Positions 63,453 through 64,000 of a DNA stretch of 64,000 bases are shown piece by piece. The notes under the pieces are model-generated. The model was not told the DNA's origin and ran no database searches. It saw nothing but the letters and a program-made list of their open reading frames with translations. Origin of the DNA: Amedibacillus dolichus DSM 3991 (GTDB lineage: Bacteria; Bacillota_I; Bacilli_A; Erysipelotrichales; Erysipelotrichaceae); NCBI RefSeq assembly GCF_000154285.1, contig NZ_DS483460.1, forward strand, positions 1-64,000, in the 5' to 3' direction. The stretch's first letter is position 1. The number at the start of each line of letters is the position of its first letter. The position numbers and the translations under genes were made by a program.

Positions 63453-64000
63453 ATGTATCAAAAAGTATTTGAAGAAGGCTATGCAGTCGTGAAAAAAATT
63501 CAGGAAACACAGGAAGATGCGATTAAGCAATGCGCAAGACTTATTGCCGATGCGTATATAAGCAATCACACATTCTTTGTAAGTGGCAGTGGGCATTCCC
63601 ATACCGTAAGTGAAGAGTTTTACGGACGTGCAGGAGGCTTAGCATTTACCGTACCGATTTTAACAAGTGAATTGACGATGACCGAACACCCTACGAAAAG
63701 CTCTTATATTGAAAAGCTATCGGGATATGCAGAAATTTTATGTGAGCTTTATCATATTCAGGAAGGAGATGTAGTGTTAATTGCATCAAATTCGGGACGC
63801 AATGCATATCCGGTGGAATTAGCGCAATGTGCTAAGGAAAAAGGAGCAAAGGTGGTAGCAATTACAAGTGTGGCACATTCAAGTGCAACGACATCACGAG
63901 CAAAAAGTAAACAGAAACTAATGGATATAGCCGATGTGGTAATTGATAACTGTGGAGTATTAGGAGATGCGTGTTTAAAAATGGAGGGCATGGATACATT
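63453..64000 (+). CDS. SIS-domain sugar-phosphate protein (UPF0309-like), 3' end outside
   Basis: The first 182 residues of a sugar isomerase-like protein. SIS features are the sugar-phosphate loops FFVSGSGHSHTVSEEFYGRA and VLIASNSGRNAYPVELAQC, with VVAITSVAHSS and the ending YADVVIDNCG-like region (IADVVIDNCGVLGDACL). UPF0309-type proteins are thought to handle phosphorylated amino sugars. Next to amino-sugar-releasing glycosidases it could process imported hexosamine phosphates. ATG 63453 is nine bases after AAAGGAG; ATG 63444 is too close to that site. The gene runs off the window. Confidence 0.8.
   Translation, partial: MYQKVFEEGYAVVKKIQETQEDAIKQCARLIADAYISNHTFFVSGSGHSHTVSEEFYGRAGGLAFTVPILTSELTMTEHPTKSSYIEKLSGYAEILCELYHIQEGDVVLIASNSGRNAYPVELAQCAKEKGAKVVAITSVAHSSATTSRAKSKQKLMDIADVVIDNCGVLGDACLKMEGMDT

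Overview
The window joins two kinds of DNA. Bases 1 to about 25,600 are GC-richer and carry an integrative conjugative element of the Tn1549/CTn type common in gut Clostridia. Its left end lies outside the window. From about 25,700 to the end the DNA is AT-rich and reads as the chromosome of a low-GC gut Firmicute. I suspect an Erysipelotrichia-like commensal, from the mix of huge modular surface glycosidases, YesM/YesN-type sensing, a collagen-like surface protein and AT-rich promoters. That assignment is inference, because there is no rRNA in the window.

Element (1-25.6 kb). The order is: a very large methylase/SNF2-helicase protein (2-8065, 5' end outside), a DUF3848/3849-type protein, MobC, a small membrane protein, an AbiEi/AbiEii toxin-antitoxin cargo with a third zinc-ribbon gene, the MobA/VirD2-type relaxase, a hairpin-rich stretch with a TnpV remnant, and then a metal-transport island (13.4-21.3 kb). 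The island holds a PchR-like AraC regulator, an ECF transporter (S, T and fused A-A subunits), two ABC half-transporters and a DtxR/MntR-type regulator with DtxR-like metal ligands. It looks like uptake of foreign metallophores without synthesis genes. The element closes with a sigma-like factor, a divergent XRE repressor with repeated operator-like sites, a MazF-like toxin, a 53-aa protein and the large serine recombinase (23,927-25,597).

Chromosome, first part (26-34.4 kb). A C39-type lipoprotein, a MATE exporter, a frameshifted collagen-like gene, a lysine riboswitch controlling an NhaC-family transporter with a cysteine-rich DnaJ-like N-terminus, a rubredoxin-like protein, a YjjG-type HAD phosphatase coupled to a 47-aa basic protein, an MFS transporter and tRNA-Trp.

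Glycan locus (34.7-49 kb and 58.3-64 kb). A lipoprotein/histidine kinase/AraC-type response regulator operon lies directly upstream of a 2150-aa GH89 alpha-N-acetylglucosaminidase. That promoter carries two direct repeats placed like AraC-type activator sites. A GH123/DUF4091-like hydrolase follows, broken by a frameshift and a stop. A 1578-aa GH36-like hydrolase and a SIS-domain sugar-phosphate protein lie at the right end. All three hydrolases end in a TGD-containing variant of the sortase signal. Together they suggest mucin or host-glycan degradation at the cell surface.

Between them (49-58 kb) is a tight operon of a split ThrE-type exporter, a U32 peptidase, a MATE exporter and an HD hydrolase, followed by a convergent FAD/Rieske oxidoreductase. 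An ABC-F gene comes next, with a perfect-consensus promoter, a three-codon upstream ORF and an attenuator-like hairpin.
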